The notes under the pieces are model-generated. The model saw only the letters and a list, made by a program, of their open reading frames with translations, had not been told where the DNA came from and ran no database searches. Positions 21,331 to 33,174 of a stretch of 64,000 bases of DNA are shown here, in pieces. Each line of letters opens with the position of its first letter. The stretch's first letter is position 1. A program made the translations under genes and the position numbers. The DNA lies in the NCBI GenBank assembly GCA_965153355.1, contig OZ231127.1, positions 89,156,001 through 89,220,000 on the forward strand, written 5' to 3'. Origin of the DNA: Flaccisagitta enflata (taxonomy: Eukaryota > Chaetognatha > Sagittoidea > Aphragmophora).

Positions 21331-22526
21331 GATTTCGATTACGGAATGTTCACTTTGGTGAGAGTTTCCTATTTGTCTAATAATGGTGAAAGCAATATTC
21401 AGAAATCGTTCTGAATCCGATATATCTCTTTTTTTTTTCATCGGAAAGTGAAATATCTTGAATCGAAAAAAAAAACTTTCTTTTTTTTTTTAAATCGTTT
21501 CTCTTTACTTTTTGCCTCCAAATTGGTTTGGAGCAATTTTGTTCCACTGGTTCGTCCATGTGAATTTAATTGAAAGTTAAACTAAGAGTGAGAGAGAATT
21601 CTTTGTTTTTGTTTCCACTGTTTCAAACATTCCTTTTCATATTTAAATGAAAGTATAAACTTGTGTTTTGTCGATTTGGTTCCCGGTTTCGTTTCTCGTT
21701 TTTACGTTTTGTTCAAAACATGAGATGATTAAGGTTGACGTCGGGTTTTTGGTGGTCAGGTGGCGCCGTGGATTGGGCCTGAAAACAAAAACAAAATATA
21801 CAGAGAAAGAAAATTATGTAAACAAAAGAGAAATTGGAAGAAAACAAAAGGACAAACAGAGGCGAAAAGAAAACAAAAAAGGACAAAAAGGTCGAATAAC
21901 GACATTGACGTCTAGACACTCCATTACTCGCGGGTCATTTGGTGGGTATGAAAGGGTGTTGTTTTGTTTTGTTTTTTTTTTGTTTTTTTTTTTTCATTCG
22001 CTCGCTCAGCGACTCTACAAGAAGATGGGTCTGCAGCTCCGTAGAAAGGTCGGAAAGTCGGTCGAAAAGTAGGTAACGCAATCTTTTGGACGCTGCGAAA
22101 TTGGCCGAGAGAGTGATGTCTTAGCCAAAAGCTAATTTGCATATCGCAGTTTATTATTCAAACGTCAATACGTAAAACGTCAAGAAGATTGATCGATTAT
22201 TTTGGTCTCTGAATCGACATTACGTTTTCGTGACCTTTTGCAAAGCATTTTTACCGAAATATTTCAAAAGTTTGTCTCGCAATGACCATATCTCAATTAA
22301 TAACCCTTAGATTTCATTTTTTATCCTGTCTACCTAAAGTTTTCTGAATTGTCACTGAGGGGTAAACCAGTTTCTAACGAAAAGATCTTTGGGTGTACCA
22401 TTTTGAATGGCTCACGAAAGTGAGTCTCGAACTACTCGGCAGATGGACTTTCAGACGCCCTGTTATCTCGCGAGCATATCCCAGTCCGTCCACAAATAAC
22501 GGCGCTCAATTCCAATATCTGTTAAG
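21331..22526. other. Intron; no gene recognised
   Basis: A/T-rich homopolymer stretches (21,430-21,490; 21,960-21,995). A + strand frame ending near 22,072 (RLYKKMGLQLRRKVGKSVEK after an AG acceptor) is open but has no partner exon, so I do not call it. Nothing else identifiable. Confidence 0.4.
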
Positions 22527-22580
22527 CTAACACGGCCAATGCAATTGCTCGTCCTGCAGTTTGTCTTTTCGCTGATTTTT
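22527..22580 (-). CDS. Antisense nested gene 2, possible last exon
   Basis: After a weak acceptor (gcgcaacag), phase 0, it reads KNQRKDKLQDEQLHWPC and a TAG stop (22,527-22,529), which would close the antisense gene at 108 residues. The acceptor has a poor pyrimidine tract, so this is a guess. Confidence 0.3.
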   Translation of the reverse strand, partial: KNQRKDKLQDEQLHWPC

Positions 22581-22639
22581 CTGTTGCGCTTTGTTCAAAT
22601 TTAGATGCACCGTCAGAGGTGCGCAACAGAAAAAGGCTC

Positions 22640-22700
22640 TGGCCGTCCGTCCATCCGTTGGTATGTCGGTCTGTTCTATGTTGCGTCTTTCTGGGAACCG
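22640..22700 (+). repeat. Family A fragment
   Basis: 'ggccgtccgtccatccgttg' and neighbouring CCGT words; ends unclear. Confidence 0.45.
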
Positions 22701-22771
22701 CGCGGATCACACGTCAAGTTACTTGATCGGGCTTGTGTGTATGATTGATTTAAAATGGAGCTCTTGACCTA

Positions 22772-23022
22772 ACAGTCTATGGACATTTCGGTATTTGTAG
22801 ATATGTCAGCAGTTTGGTATATTTCAACCCGTTGAAATCTCTCATTCTGGCATATTTCAACAGGCTGAAATCTTTCATTCTACTGATATAAATCTTGTGG
22901 AATGAGAGATTTCAACGTGTTGAAATGTGCCAAAATGAGAGATTTCAACCCGTTGAAATATGCCAGACTGAGATACCAAACTGCTGACATATCTACAAAT
23001 ATCGAAATGTCCATAGACTGCT
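22772..23022. repeat. Fold-back inverted repeat (~250 bp)
   Basis: Left arm 'acagtctatggacatttcgg' onward pairs with the right arm ending 'cgaaatgtccatagactgct'. The inside repeats 'agatttcaac(c)cgttgaaat', itself a small palindrome, several times. Almost the entire element can form a hairpin. No coding capacity. Confidence 0.85.
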
Positions 23023-23290
23023 AACATGAAAAAATTATCTAAGGAACGCTAGGGAAAAAGCGTTGCACCCTTATTCTGCCCTTTTGTTTACTTCGGGTAA
23101 AAAAAAAACATAATTGTCTACAGGAATTAGAATTTTAAGTTTCCGTGAATTTCATATTCACGATTATTTCGGAAATTGGTGGCCCATGGACGACCCGTTG
23201 AACATCTGGAACTTGACCCCAGCCTATCCTCCCCTGAATATCGGTTCATGGCTACGCAATCTCCGTTGACTAGGTCTCCCTAGTCCCTTA

Positions 23291-23387
23291 CCTTCAGTTC
23301 CGAGGCCCACTTTTTCATTTCTCCTGGATCATCGCGGTACCAGCAGTAAGTGTTTGGATACAAAGTGCGGTTGACTCAGTCCCTTAC
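23291..23387 (-). repeat. Near-identical copy of exon 3' end plus donor (antisense gene 2)
   Basis: A 97-bp tandem duplicate of the last ~90 bases of the exon at 23,388-23,539 plus its donor (CTGAAG|gtaagg). Only a few mismatches, so probably recent. It creates an alternative donor 97 bp further into the intron. Confidence 0.9.
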
Positions 23388-23539
23388 CTTCAGTTCCGAG
23401 GCCCACTTTTTCATTTCTCCTGGATCATCGCGGTACCAGCCATAAGTGTTTGGGTACAAAGTGCGGTAGACTCGGTCCCGTTCCCATTTGCCAGGCTCCA
23501 TTCGATAACCGGGACCAGACCATTTCGGTTTGTTTCCAA
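23388..23539 (-). CDS. Antisense nested gene 2, exon 2
   Basis: Encodes VGNKPKWSGPGYRMEPGKWE, RDRVYRTLYPNTYGWYRDDP and GEMKKWASELK. Acceptor tttatccag, donor CTGAAG|gtaagg, phase 1 in and 0 out. Rich in Trp, Tyr, Lys and Arg with no signal peptide or membrane segment. Small basic soluble protein; family not recognised. Confidence 0.68.
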
Positions 23540-23559
23540 CTGGATAAAAACGACTCATT

Positions 23560-23770
23560 TTAAGTCGCGTGCACGCGACTCTACACCCCGCTTTGTCCGT
23601 CCGTCGATTGGTCGATCGGTCGGTTGGTCGGTCCCCATTTTTTTTTATCAATTTTATTTCTTTAGGTCATTTTAAGTCATTTTAGGGTAAACTAAGTCAT
23701 TCTAAGCCATTTGCATTCTAAGTCATTCCAAGTCAGTCTGTAAGTCTCGCACGCGACTTATAGGTGTTGG
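23560..23770 (+). repeat. Family A element, palindromic-head subtype
   Basis: Head contains the perfect 18-bp palindrome AGTCGCGTGCACGCGACT, then 'ctacaccccgctttgtccgt', CCGTCG/GGTCGGT tetranucleotides, 'ttttatcaattttatttctt', AAGTCATT words, and end 'gtctcgcacgcgactta', an inverted match to the head. A sister copy is at 29,270-29,440. Confidence 0.85.
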
Positions 23771-23958
23771 CCTTGGTTTGTAAGAGGTCATTCCGTCCAT
23801 CGATCCGGCCGTCGTTGTTGTTGCCGGGAACTAGTGGAACCCTGTGGCCTCACTAGCTAGAGTCGATCCGTCCGTCGGCCGGTTTTTTTCCATATTGAAA
23901 ACTTACATGAAGATACATCAAAAGTCCGCAATATGACCTGCCTTAGCCACCCACTCAC

Positions 23959-24079
23959 CCGTAAGATCTCTGGGCAGCGTTGACATGTATTGAGCTTCTA
24001 TGTGTCTGTTTCTTCTCGTTGTTGTGTCCAAAACATGCTGCTTCCTTCTCGCTTCCCAATGCAAATTATTATCAGCCAT
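23959..24079 (-). CDS. Antisense nested gene 2, exon 1 (start)
   Basis: Minus-strand ATG at 24,079, encoding MADNNLHWEARRKQHVLDTT then TRRNRHIEAQYMSTLPRDL. Donor TTACGG|gtgagt, phase 1, matching the acceptor of exon 2. Strongly basic, alpha-helical looking N-terminus. The gene is nested in the 13-kb LNS6 intron of the neurexin-like gene on the opposite strand. No function can be assigned. Confidence 0.68.
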
Positions 24080-24177
24080 TCTAATGAATTAAATTGAGAT
24101 GAGGAATTGATGATTTTGAAAAAAAGATTCAATAACGAGATTGGGGTTGTCGATTTGTTGATTAATCCCATCAATGT

Positions 24178-24400
24178 TTGAATGAATGTATGAATGAATG
24201 AATGAATGAATGCATGAATGAATGAATGAATGAATGAATGAATGAATGAATGAATGAATGAATGAACGAATGAACGAATGAATGAATGGATGAATGAATA
24301 AACTAATCGTTATTTGAGCGATCTAATGATTGAAGAATTGATTGGAGATATGAATGATCGATCGATCGATCGATTGATTGATTGATTGATTGATTTATTT
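24178..24400. repeat. (GAAT)n and (GATC/GATT)n tetranucleotide repeats
   Basis: GAAT/TGAA units from 24,178 to 24,300, then GATCGATC passing to GATTGATT at 24,357-24,395. Confidence 0.9.
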
Positions 24401-25019
24401 AATAATCGATAGCTTAATTGAAGAGATGTTCACAAAATCGTGAATCACTGTAGACAGGAAGGACAGCTAAGATATTTTTTTTCCAGTTTGAAAATGGGAC
24501 GGACGGAACGATGGATGAGCAAACAGACGGACAGGCGGAAGTTGTAGAGCCCACAATAAAGACACTTTTCGTTTGGTTTTTTTTTTTTTTTGTCTATAAA
24601 TCAACAAAAGTTCGCCTCTTTTTAGTTTTTAAAGCATTTTTGATACTAATCAGCTGGATAAGTTGACTCAAGCCTGTTGCTAGTGGCGATGATCCGATGA
24701 CATGACTTTAATGAGAATCTTTAAAAAGCTCGAATCTAAAACTGGACGGAGAGAGTTTAAAAGCTTTAATGCAAATTTTGACCGGATCGCCGAGAAATCA
24801 TGATCATGATTGTCTCTTACTAGGTTTCGTTTGGTCTCAGAAGGTCGGAACGGCGTACATTTATCTGAAGAGGATCTGATCTCCTCCACTAACACACACG
24901 ACATGGAGACATAAACAGTTTTGACAATGCTGACTTAGTATATTTGAAGGGGCACATTGACCTGTTTTTGAGGTAGAGAAAGAAAAATAAAATGAAAGAA
25001 AAACACAGAAAGAAAAAAA

Positions 25020-25072
<53 letters not shown>

Positions 25073-25454
25073 CACGCACAGGGACAGACAGACAGACAGA
25101 CAGACAGAGAGTCTGTCGAGTACATAGGTTTTAGTCGAATCGAGTTTGTTCGCCCTAAGATTCGCCGTGATTTTCTAGACGCGGTGAAATCGACTAATGG
25201 CGAATATAGCCACAGTCTTGGCGAATCTAACTTCTTCACTCTAGGACCATTTTTCTTCCTCTGTCAGTCTTTCTGTCTCTCTTCTGTTAGTTTATGATGT
25301 CCTTATTGCAAGAAAAAAAGATTTGGAGACCTGTCTAAGTGGGAAGCTGGAGCCATTTTTGATGAAAGTCGGACCATAACATAGGCGAAAATTGTCTCTT
25401 TTGCCAAAATTGCCATTTTTACTGTTTTTTGGGTGCATTTATTCTGATACAGTA
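24400..25454. other. Intron; no gene recognised
   Basis: Contains a (GA)n run at 25,022-25,070, a short CAGA run and CCGT-type fragments near 24,500. I see no supported exon. Confidence 0.4.
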
Positions 25455-26455
25455 TGATTATTTTCAAATGAAACAAAAGATGACGACATAAATCCTAAAC
25501 GAATTGACATAATTAAATTTGAAAAAAAAAACGCCTGAAAGAGTAGGTTTTGGCATTTATTCATGCCAAATTTCAGCATTAGTTTAGCCTAAATCGCTTT
25601 TTGAAGTCAAACTATGTATCATCCAAAATATTTTTTTTTTACTATGGTAAAAAAATAGTTGCAAAAGCGTCAAATGGTCAGCGGTACCCGTTGCCCCTAT
25701 GTGAGTGTTTTTGGGTGTGAGGTGGTTAGAGGGGCAGCGGCTCCGAAGGGGCCAGTGACCTATGCTGTTTTTATTTGAGCCTCAAGGCTGGAATTGGGGC
25801 CTTGAGGCTGGGATTTGAGCCTCAAGGCTGGGATTTGAGTTTCATGGAACCTCTTATAGAGGTGCTATGGCGCATCTGGGAATCATCCTAGCATATTTCT
25901 GAATCATTTCCAGTGATTTTTCCTTCTTTTTGAGGTTTTCAACTCGAGTGTGACAGACCAACCAACCAACCAACCGACCGACAGACAGAGCTACTTATAG
26001 AGGTGCTATGGCGCACCTAAAAACGGGAAGATTAAAATTGCTCATTGGAAAAAAATCGAAATGAGCCTTTTTTCAATCAGTGATTTTTTTCTTCAAACCT
26101 TTGCCATTTCTAAACAAATAAAGCTATGATTTCCAGCAACGTCGCATTTGGAAGATTTTTTTTGCAGAGCTTTCTAATGGTCATGGATTTTCTATGGTTC
26201 AGGTCCATAGTTAAGTCAAAATTAGCAAAACAAAGTGTTCGTTTTTTCTCTTTTCCATAGGAGCAGAAAAAAATTGATATCTTCACTTCAAATATAAATT
26301 GAAGCTTAACTACTTGAGACCGAATGCTGAAATTTGGCAAGAATAAATGCCAAAACCTACTCTTTCAGGTGTTTTTTTTTTTCAGAATTTGATTATGTCG
26401 ATTGGTTTAGGATTTATGTCGTCATCTTTTGTTTTATTTGAAAATGATCATTTGG
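25455..26455. repeat. Large inverted repeat with inserted element
   Basis: The left arm 25,455-25,600 ('aaacaaaagatgacgacata', 'taaatcctaaac', 'agagtaggttttggcattta') is mirrored at 26,320-26,450. The region between the arms holds a family C-like block (25,690-26,010: 'gaggggcagcggctccgaag' and ACCAACCGACC repeats). Likely a fold-back element interrupted by a later insertion. Confidence 0.8.
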
Positions 26456-26579
26456 AAAAAAGTCGAAGAATACCTTCAGCTTTTTGAGACCTACGGCGGA
26501 AATAGATTTTCCCTTTCTCTCATGAGTGGTTTGCGAAAGTTGATTAGTTTTTGGGCCCAAATGAAACTACCTAGAAATA

Positions 26580-27163
26580 ACAGGGTGTGCAAAATTATCC
26601 GCACTTGGCACTTTCTTTCCTCAAAAACCTTAGGAGATAATGATCTATGAAAGCATAAGTAGTGCGTATGAAAAAATATTCATATTAATATACAAAACTA
26701 AAATTCACAAAGTCAGTAATAGAATTTTTCAGGTAGATTTTGCTCTACTAAAGCACTCGTTAGAAAGATTTTTTAGAATAATCTGAAATTCTGTGATAAG
26801 TTTTTCATGCTCCATAGACCTTGTTTATATGCTTTAGTGAGCTCCATTCATGTTGATATAATTTACCAACCTCAGCATGATATGTGCCAAGCCAAGAAAA
26901 TCATTATTGAGTAGTCACTAATACAAGAATCTATGATTTTATAACCTATTTTGCCTACAAAATAAAATCCTGTCAAAATCAAAATCTTTGATTCAAATCA
27001 TTTGACTCCCATAGTGACATGGGTTACAAAAAAGACCTACAATCAATCTTAGCTTCTAGTATGACTCACTGGGGCACTCTGGTTCAAATTTCATGGTGCT
27101 GGGTCACTTTTAAGTATAATTTTCTTTCCATGAAGCAAGTGCGGATAATTTTGCACACCCTGT
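26580..27163. mobile_element. 584-bp MITE with 28-bp perfect TIRs and TA target duplication
   Basis: The left end ACAGGGTGTGCAAAATTATC plus CGCACTTG is exactly inverted at the right end (27,136-27,163). Both ends are flanked by TA, the target duplication of Tc1/mariner-type transposons. There is no transposase frame inside, so it is a non-autonomous derivative. Confidence 0.85.
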
Positions 27164-27369
27164 TAAATAGCTAAGAAAGAGCTTATTCTCCTCTTTCAGA
27201 TGACGCCAAACAGAATTCTGTGCGATCGTTAGTTTTGGAGCTAAAACTTTTTAAATCTTTTTTTATTTTTTCACATTTTTTGCATTTTTCTCAAAAATGA
27301 GGAATCGAGTTAGTTAAAGTCTATTTGAAATTTTAAATTTCCCAGGCATCCTGGCATCCTGGCAGCACA

Positions 27370-27700
27370 GTCTCTCTCTCATTTTGACTCTGGACTCTAT
27401 GAGAGGCATTGTCCGTCAGTCCATCTATCGGTCTGTCGGTCCATATGTCTGCCAAGTGGAAAAAAAAACGGTCTAGATGCTTGTGTGTGGGGGTTGGAGT
27501 GTGGATGGAGGTTGGATGCCCCTGTCCACCAGTCCGGCGTCCGCAACTCTCTGGACTCGCTGGATACACGGCTACCTAAGTCGCGTGCGGGTGGGCAGGG
27601 GCCATATTAGGGGTCGCTTCATCATTTGGGCAGGAGCAGTGACCGACCGACCGACTAACGACAGGCTAATAGACCGACCAACTAGGGAACAAAGATGAGT
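27370..27700. repeat. Two family A-type elements back to back
   Basis: Forward copy 27,380-27,560 ('ctctatgagaggcattgtcc', CGGTCTGTC, 'gcccctgtccaccagtccgg'), then a reversed fragment 27,575-27,690 ('aagtcgcgtgcgggtgggca', 'gaccgaccgactaac'). A short (GA)n follows at 27,733-27,765. Confidence 0.65.
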
Positions 27701-27729
27701 TGGCGCATTCAGAAAGAGAATGAAAGAAT

Positions 27730-27768
<39 letters not shown>

Positions 27769-27886
27769 GTATATGGTCAAAAGAGACAGTAAAAATACTT
27801 TCTGAAGTGGTCGATTTCATCTACTCTCGTTTCGATGCTTTCGACTTTATTTGCTCGATCCGAACTCGACTGTCATCGGTGCGCCC

Positions 27887-28280
<394 letters not shown>

Positions 28281-29265
28281 GAAGAAGGAAAGAAAAGAAA
28301 GGAGCAAGCAAAAATTGTAAGACACAACCACTCAACAGCACACATGAAGAAAGAATTTCGGAAATGAACAAAGAAGGATTGAAAGATAGAAGTAAAGAAT
28401 GCATGGAAGAACCAGAAAAAAGAATAGAAAGAAGGTATGAAAGAAAGAGAAAAAATTAGAGAAAAAGAAAGAGATGAGGAATGGTCTAGAGATCCAGTGT
28501 CAGACAGAAGGAAAATCCCCCCCCCCCCGGAAAAAACAGAAATTGTCCACTATCTTTAGATATCTAAAAAATATTAAGAGCGAGCACATTGTGGAAACCA
28601 ATGAAATGGAAGATAAAGTTAAAAGAAAGAAAAAAGACATTTTATTGAATTAAAACATAAATTTCAATAAAGAGACATGTATCATTTGATAACAAATTCG
28701 TCAACCATTTACAAATTTGCAAACGAAAAAAAAAGAGAAATGCGTTGATTTGATGTAAAGGTCAAAAACACATTCTTTGAATGAATGACAGAAAAAACAA
28801 CATATGGCATCTACAGGTTCAGCTTAATATACATACAGTAGCTTTTCAAAAACATCGGACTCTAGCGAGTCACACACGAGCGATTATGATTTGGCTGATT
28901 CAGATTGGGAAGGTCGTTGTCAAAGTCATCTACATCATGCTTTTCTATAGCTAAGTCATTACGCGACAATTAACTCGAGAAAACGGAGTACCATGATCAA
29001 ATTCATGACTGTACATTGTAATTATGTAACACAATTTACTTATTTATTCTATAAACTACTAGCGCCATAGTAGGTTTTCGGGTTTCGTGGACTTAAAAGC
29101 GTGTATTAGAGGCCATGCAGACGTGGACGTAGTTGAGGATATCACGTAAGCGTATTCCGCTCCCTGAATTTTGAAGGATTGAAAATGAGTTGTTATCTTT
29201 ATAGTATAGTAAAGATTTGTTTCACCACGTTGAAAATATGACACTTCATACAATCAGTCAAAGAC
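28281..29265. other. Intron; no supported gene
   Basis: Purine-rich to 28,480, a C10 run at 28,518, then AT-rich unique sequence. A minus-strand frame at 29,059-29,180 after acceptor aaaattcag could be a 3' exon of antisense gene 3, but the phase cannot be fixed. Confidence 0.4.
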
Positions 29266-29269
29266 AGTT

Positions 29270-29440
29270 TTTAGTCGCGTGCACGTGACTCTACACCCCG
29301 CTTTGTCCATCCGTCCGTCGGTCGGTCCGTCACACTTTTACTTTTTTTATCAATTTTATTTCTTAAAGTCATTTAAGAGTGTCCTAAGTCATTCTAAGTC
29401 ATTCTACGTCAATCTGTAAGTCTCGCACGCGACTTAAAGG
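29270..29440 (+). repeat. Family A element, palindromic-head subtype
   Basis: Head 'tagtcgcgtgcacgtgactc' (one mismatch from the 18-bp palindrome), 'accccgctttgtccatccgt', CCGT/CGGT units, 'tatcaattttatttctt', and end 'aagtctcgcacgcgacttaa'. Same architecture as 23,560-23,770. Confidence 0.85.
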
Positions 29441-29599
29441 TTTTGTTTTCCTTCAACAGTTCAACAGTTCAACAGTTCAACACATTTCCATCACTATCCC
29501 GAATTGGTTGAATCTTTCCAATGACACGAACATTCCTAAACATACCTAAACTCCTGAAGTGTACTTGATTTGGGCTTCTTCCTCCTCATGTTCAGATTT

Positions 29600-29725
29600 T
29601 TAAGCAGTTTTGGCGTCGTATTGTTTTCGGGAGAAAGACAACCTCCTCAAAGCTCTCTTGACTTTGCTGTCTTCAGGAGCATCTATTTGATCAAAGAATG
29701 TGGAATACAAGGCAGGATTAGAGCT
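29600..29725 (-). CDS. Possible downstream exon of antisense gene 3
   Basis: Minus-strand open segment after acceptor caaccgcag: SSNPALYSTFFDQIDAPEDS then KVKRALRRLSFSRKQYDAKT-A, stop at 29,600. The basic amphipathic C-terminus looks protein-like. However, the phase-1 donor of the exon at 30,430 would put this acceptor in another frame, giving an early stop (AASEL). Either a linking exon is missing, or this frame is not used. Confidence 0.35.
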   Translation of the reverse strand, partial: SSNPALYSTFFDQIDAPEDSKVKRALRRLSFSRKQYDAKTA

Positions 29726-29768
29726 CTGCGGTTGAGTAGGGGCAGGGGCGGTAACACAAAAAGGTGGA

Positions 29769-29908
29769 CTTACCACTGGCAGCCCCAGCGAATACCGACG
29801 GTCAGACAGGCAGACTGACAGACAGACAGACAGACCGACCAACGGATAAGTGGTAGAATGCAAGACTTAGCAACGACAGCGCTGGCAACGACGCCTTCAA
29901 TTCCTACG

Positions 29909-29971
<63 letters not shown>

Positions 29972-30247
29972 TGACAGACAAGTGACTTAACGCTCAACTT
30001 ACCACTGGCAGCCCCGGCGACAACGCCTCCCATTTCAACGGACAGACAGACAGACAGACAGACAGATAAGTGGCTTAATGCTGAACTTACCACTAGCAGC
30101 TCCAGCAACGACTCCTCCAATTTTTTACAGACAGACAGACTGACTGACAGACAGTTGGGCTGTTTGTCATGCAGCCTAATGCTGAACTTACCACTGGCAG
30201 CCTCGGCGACAAGCCTCCTTTGCCGACAGACAAACAGACAGACAGAC

Positions 30248-30282
<35 letters not shown>

Positions 30283-30429
30283 TAGCACCTTATTGCTGTT
30301 CTTACCACTGGCAGCTCCAGCAACGACTCCTCCAATTCCGACAGACAGACAGACACACAGACAGATAGATAGACACACAGACAGACAGACAGACAGGCTG
30401 ATTGTCAAGCAGCTTATTGCTGTACTTAC
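29769..30429 (-). repeat. Six extra copies of exon end plus donor (antisense gene 3)
   Basis: On the minus strand, variants of GGAATTGGAGGAGTCGTTGC...GCCAGTG|gtaagt recur about every 100 bp. Copies end near 30,305, 30,190, 30,088, 29,999, 29,875 and 29,772, separated by CTGT tetranucleotide runs (CAGA on the + strand). Most keep a donor; the one near 29,875 reads GTTGCTAAGT. Confidence 0.9.
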
Positions 30430-30508
30430 CACTGGCAGCTCCAGCAACGACTCCTCCAATTCCGACACCGAATAACACAACGAGTCCAGTTATCGTAACC
30501 GGGTCCAT
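30430..30508 (-). CDS. Antisense nested gene 3: first coding exon, one-TM small protein
   Basis: Minus-strand ATG at 30,508 (context gaaATGG) encoding MDPVTITGLVVLFGVGIGGV then VAGAASG; donor CCAGTG|gtaagt, phase 1. The segment from residue 5 to 25 is a hydrophobic Gly-rich membrane helix with GxxxG spacing. The exon opens at an acceptor (gtgattcag, 30,519), and an untranslated 5' exon may lie at about 30,972-31,042. Nested in the 13-kb neurexin intron. I do not recognise the family; the exon end and donor are copied six times downstream. Confidence 0.6.
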
Positions 30509-31123
30509 TTCCAGTTCTCTGAATCACAAATTGAGGGCATAAAAGCGTCTTATAAGCAAACATATAGTTGTAGGGTTCAAGGCTACAAAGCTATCAATGA
30601 TTGCATTTGATTTTTGAAGTTTATTTTGAATAAACAAGCAACAAGTTTTAGAGAGTTTTTTTTCATCTATTCAAGTAATAGAAAATGAATCTTTAGATAT
30701 CTTCAATATTTACCACAACTAATCATTAAATTTTTTAAAAAACAAAAAAACTTAAAAGCTTTCACAATTGAAAATTTCATAAGATTAGCTAAAATAAGCT
30801 CATGTGTTTCAATGTCTCAGAAAAATTACACAAGTCGGATCACCCAGTTTTTATCTGAATACAAATACGTGCAATTTGTTGACATGCAACTTGTGTGTCT
30901 GACGAGGATTATCAAATTTGAAAAATTTTCTATCGGATATCAAAATAGATGACTTGAGACATTCAATTTACCTATGGATGGTCAAATTCGCGCTGAGATT
31001 CACGGCCTTTAAGGTCGGACGTCACAATTGGGAGTCCTGGAATGATTGCGTAGAAGGAATTAAATGCAAATTGGTTTTAATGATCAACCACAATAGCAAA
31101 CGGCTTTTATACCCAGTCACGAC

Positions 31124-31420
<297 letters not shown>

Positions 31421-31904
31421 ACGGAGACGTGCAATTACGTATCTCTCGTCGGTTTTCGACTTTGTGCTCGAGTGTCAAAAGTTTTGTCGCGTTTTTGTGA
31501 TTGATTGATTTATTTTATGGCCGTGTTCATCCGGTTGCGTCAGTTAATCAGTTTGCACACAACATGAACAGTTAATTAAGTATGACCCCCGATGGAGAGT
31601 GAACGGGTTAATGTGTTTAACTACGTAGTCATCAAACTGTCTCGTGAGTTTGACGATAACAACGACAACGACGATGACGATGACGACGACGACGACAACG
31701 ACGACGACGTCGACGACAACGACGACGATGACGACGACGATGACGATGACAAGATCAAAGATATTAAGAAGATGAGAAATAAATTGGGATCAATTCGAGC
31801 GACGACTAGTTTGAGACAGATTCGTGGATAGACTCTTGCAAAGGGTGATGATGTTGAAACAATATGGCCAAATTAATGAAATAGTCTTACATTGCCAAAT
31901 TAAT

Positions 31905-31965
31905 TGATTACCGTATTTGCTCTGATTAACGCCCCCTCTGTTTAGCGCCCCCTCCTTTTTTCCTA
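31905..31965 (+). repeat. Single terminus of the TACCGTATTT element
   Basis: 'taccgtatttgctctgatta' followed by 'acgccccctctgtttagcgc' resembles the ends of the element at 45,316-45,648. No matching right end seen. Confidence 0.5.
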
Positions 31966-32227
31966 GGGAGTTAAAGAATGAATCAGTGATTCTAGAGAGA
32001 AAAAGATTGAAAATGCTATCCGTCTAGTGTTTTCTTTTCCATGGCATTTTGAGAGAAATACGAAACAATTGTTTAGAATCTTTAAATTTCCTAAACTTTC
32101 TACATAAGACATGATTGTACTCTGAAAATATGAATTTTGAAACCATACTTTTTTGTTTTAAGGGGGGGGGGGCGAAAAAGAAAAATATGCCGAGTATGAC
32201 AAAATCAAGTATCATTTTTATTAGCTC

Positions 32228-32485
32228 CCGAAGCACCTTGATCTGGGGGCTGAGAAAAACCCGAGATGAATCTAGCGTGTTTCAATAGCTTAATTTAGAT
32301 GAAAAGCATACTTCTAGTTGACCCAGTGAGATGAAATTTTAACTGAAGCTCTGCAAAACCATCAGCTTTCTTCATGTAAAATTTCATCCCACTGGGGCAA
32401 CTAGAAGTATGCTTTTCATGTAATTTAAGCTATTGAGATTCATCTCGGGTTTTTCTCAGCCCCCAGATCAAGGTGCGAAGTGCTT
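32228..32485. repeat. Fold-back inverted repeat (~260 bp)
   Basis: Left arm 'cgaagcaccttgatctgggg' to 'cttctagttgacccagtgag' pairs with right arm 'cactggggcaactagaagta' to 'cccccagatcaaggtgcgaa'. Small loop near 32,340. No coding content. Confidence 0.85.
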
Positions 32486-32896
32486 ATTAAAGCATACACG
32501 ATAGTTTTCTCAATCCCGAGTCTCGATGCTTTACTCTCCTCGTCGTACAATAGATGTCAGTCGATCCGTCCGTCCGTCTGTCCGTCGGGACTAAATTATT
32601 TTTCATTGAAAAACAAAGTGCCGGGGGCCTGTTTGTATACTTGTGAAGGGAAATTTGCATAGTTGTGTGTTATGAAGTTTGCATCACTCTTCAGGTTATC
32701 TTCGATGTTTTTCGCGATTTCGTCCTCGCTTTTCAAGGACTTGATTCAATCGTTCTCAGCTTCAATTTTACCTTGAGTCAAAAAGGTTTCAAATGTCTGG
32801 TTTCAGCTGGATTATTACGATTGAATTTTTTCACCAAAGGGTTCCAAATGAGACCGAGATTGCGATATCGTCGCAGACGGATGGGCGGGACCGTAC

Positions 32897-33174
<278 letters not shown>

